From Limnohabitans sp. (lineage in GTDB: Bacteria > Pseudomonadota > Gammaproteobacteria > Burkholderiales > Burkholderiaceae_C): a stretch of DNA of 64,000 bases. Shown here piece after piece: positions 63,914 through 64,000 of this stretch. The notes beneath the pieces are model-generated. The model made no database searches, was not told where the DNA came from, and saw nothing but the letters and a program-made list of their open reading frames with translations. Both the position numbers and the translations under genes were made by a program. Numbering within the stretch: position 1 is the stretch's first letter; every line of letters begins with the position of its first letter. The DNA lies in contig JAOATL010000024.1 in the NCBI GenBank assembly GCA_030158125.1, positions 310,001-374,000 on the forward strand, in the 5' to 3' direction.

Positions 63914-64000
63914 TGCATACCAAAGTCGCCGAGAAAATTTCATTGGCATTGCTTGGATGATTGCATCCATGGCTGGGTTTGCCATTGAGGATGCATTTCT
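63906..64000 (+). CDS. Start of a probable membrane transporter (EamA/DMT-like), cut by window edge
   Basis: An ATG at 63906 overlaps the end of feoB and opens PNAYQSRRENFIGIAWMIAS and MAGFAIEDAF. The basic start followed by a first membrane helix with the MAGFAIEDAF pattern resembles DMT/EamA transporters. Only 31 codons are visible. Confidence 0.45.
   Translation, partial: MPNAYQSRRENFIGIAWMIASMAGFAIEDAF

Overview
The window looks like the chromosome of a Burkholderiales bacterium, probably a Comamonadaceae member of the Limnohabitans/Rhodoferax type. This is inferred from the aerobic benzoyl-CoA (box) genes, several Bug-type periplasmic receptors and the overall gene content; no taxonomic marker is present.

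Layout. 1-26,982: core-like DNA with moderate GC and many TTG leucine codons. It holds the 5' end of metG, apbC/mrp, benzoate-CoA ligase, the regulator boxR and the boxC-boxB-boxA genes. A formate dehydrogenase locus follows (DUF3305, DUF3306, a multi-ferredoxin protein, a TorD-like chaperone, a small Tat protein, FDH alpha/beta/gamma, fdhD). After it come an FtsX-type permease, smr, radC, an FKBP-type isomerase, ispH, serS and tRNA-Ser(CGA). BoxC releases formate, so the FDH locus plausibly disposes of a product of the neighbouring pathway. TGCA-N6-TGCA repeats, the operator pattern of the BzdR/BoxR family, lie upstream of boxR/bclA and of boxC.

26,983-50,200: accessory DNA that looks GC-richer. 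It starts next to tRNA-Ser with broken genes: the C-terminal part of an SNF2-type helicase, phage tail pieces, the C-terminal part of a SPASM protein and the start of an IS481-like transposase. Two versions of one catabolic module follow. The plus-strand version is LysR, Bug receptor, DadA-like oxidase, [2Fe-2S] subunit, FAD/BFD subunit, RidA. The minus-strand version is DadA-like, [2Fe-2S], FAD/BFD, Bug, octopine/nopaline-type dehydrogenase, with a divergent LysR. Between them lie hyuA-hyuB, another Bug/LysR pair and two abutting gene scraps. I read this as an island for uptake and oxidation of opine-like or other N-substituted or D-amino acids; the substrate is unknown.

50,200-57,250: a small HTH protein, a LysR/Bug/L-tartrate dehydratase (ttdAB) module, a universal stress protein, a membrane protein, an SDR enzyme and a MerR regulator. 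The last two face each other across mirrored MerR-type promoters. A diverged repeat of about 130 nt occurs at 50,051 and 54,980, with a partial copy at 57,148.

57,300-64,000: a secreted alpha/beta hydrolase, a copper-type trio (DUF2946-like protein, TonB receptor, PCuAC chaperone), apaG, feoA-feoB behind a likely Fur box, and the first codons of a probable membrane transporter cut by the window end.
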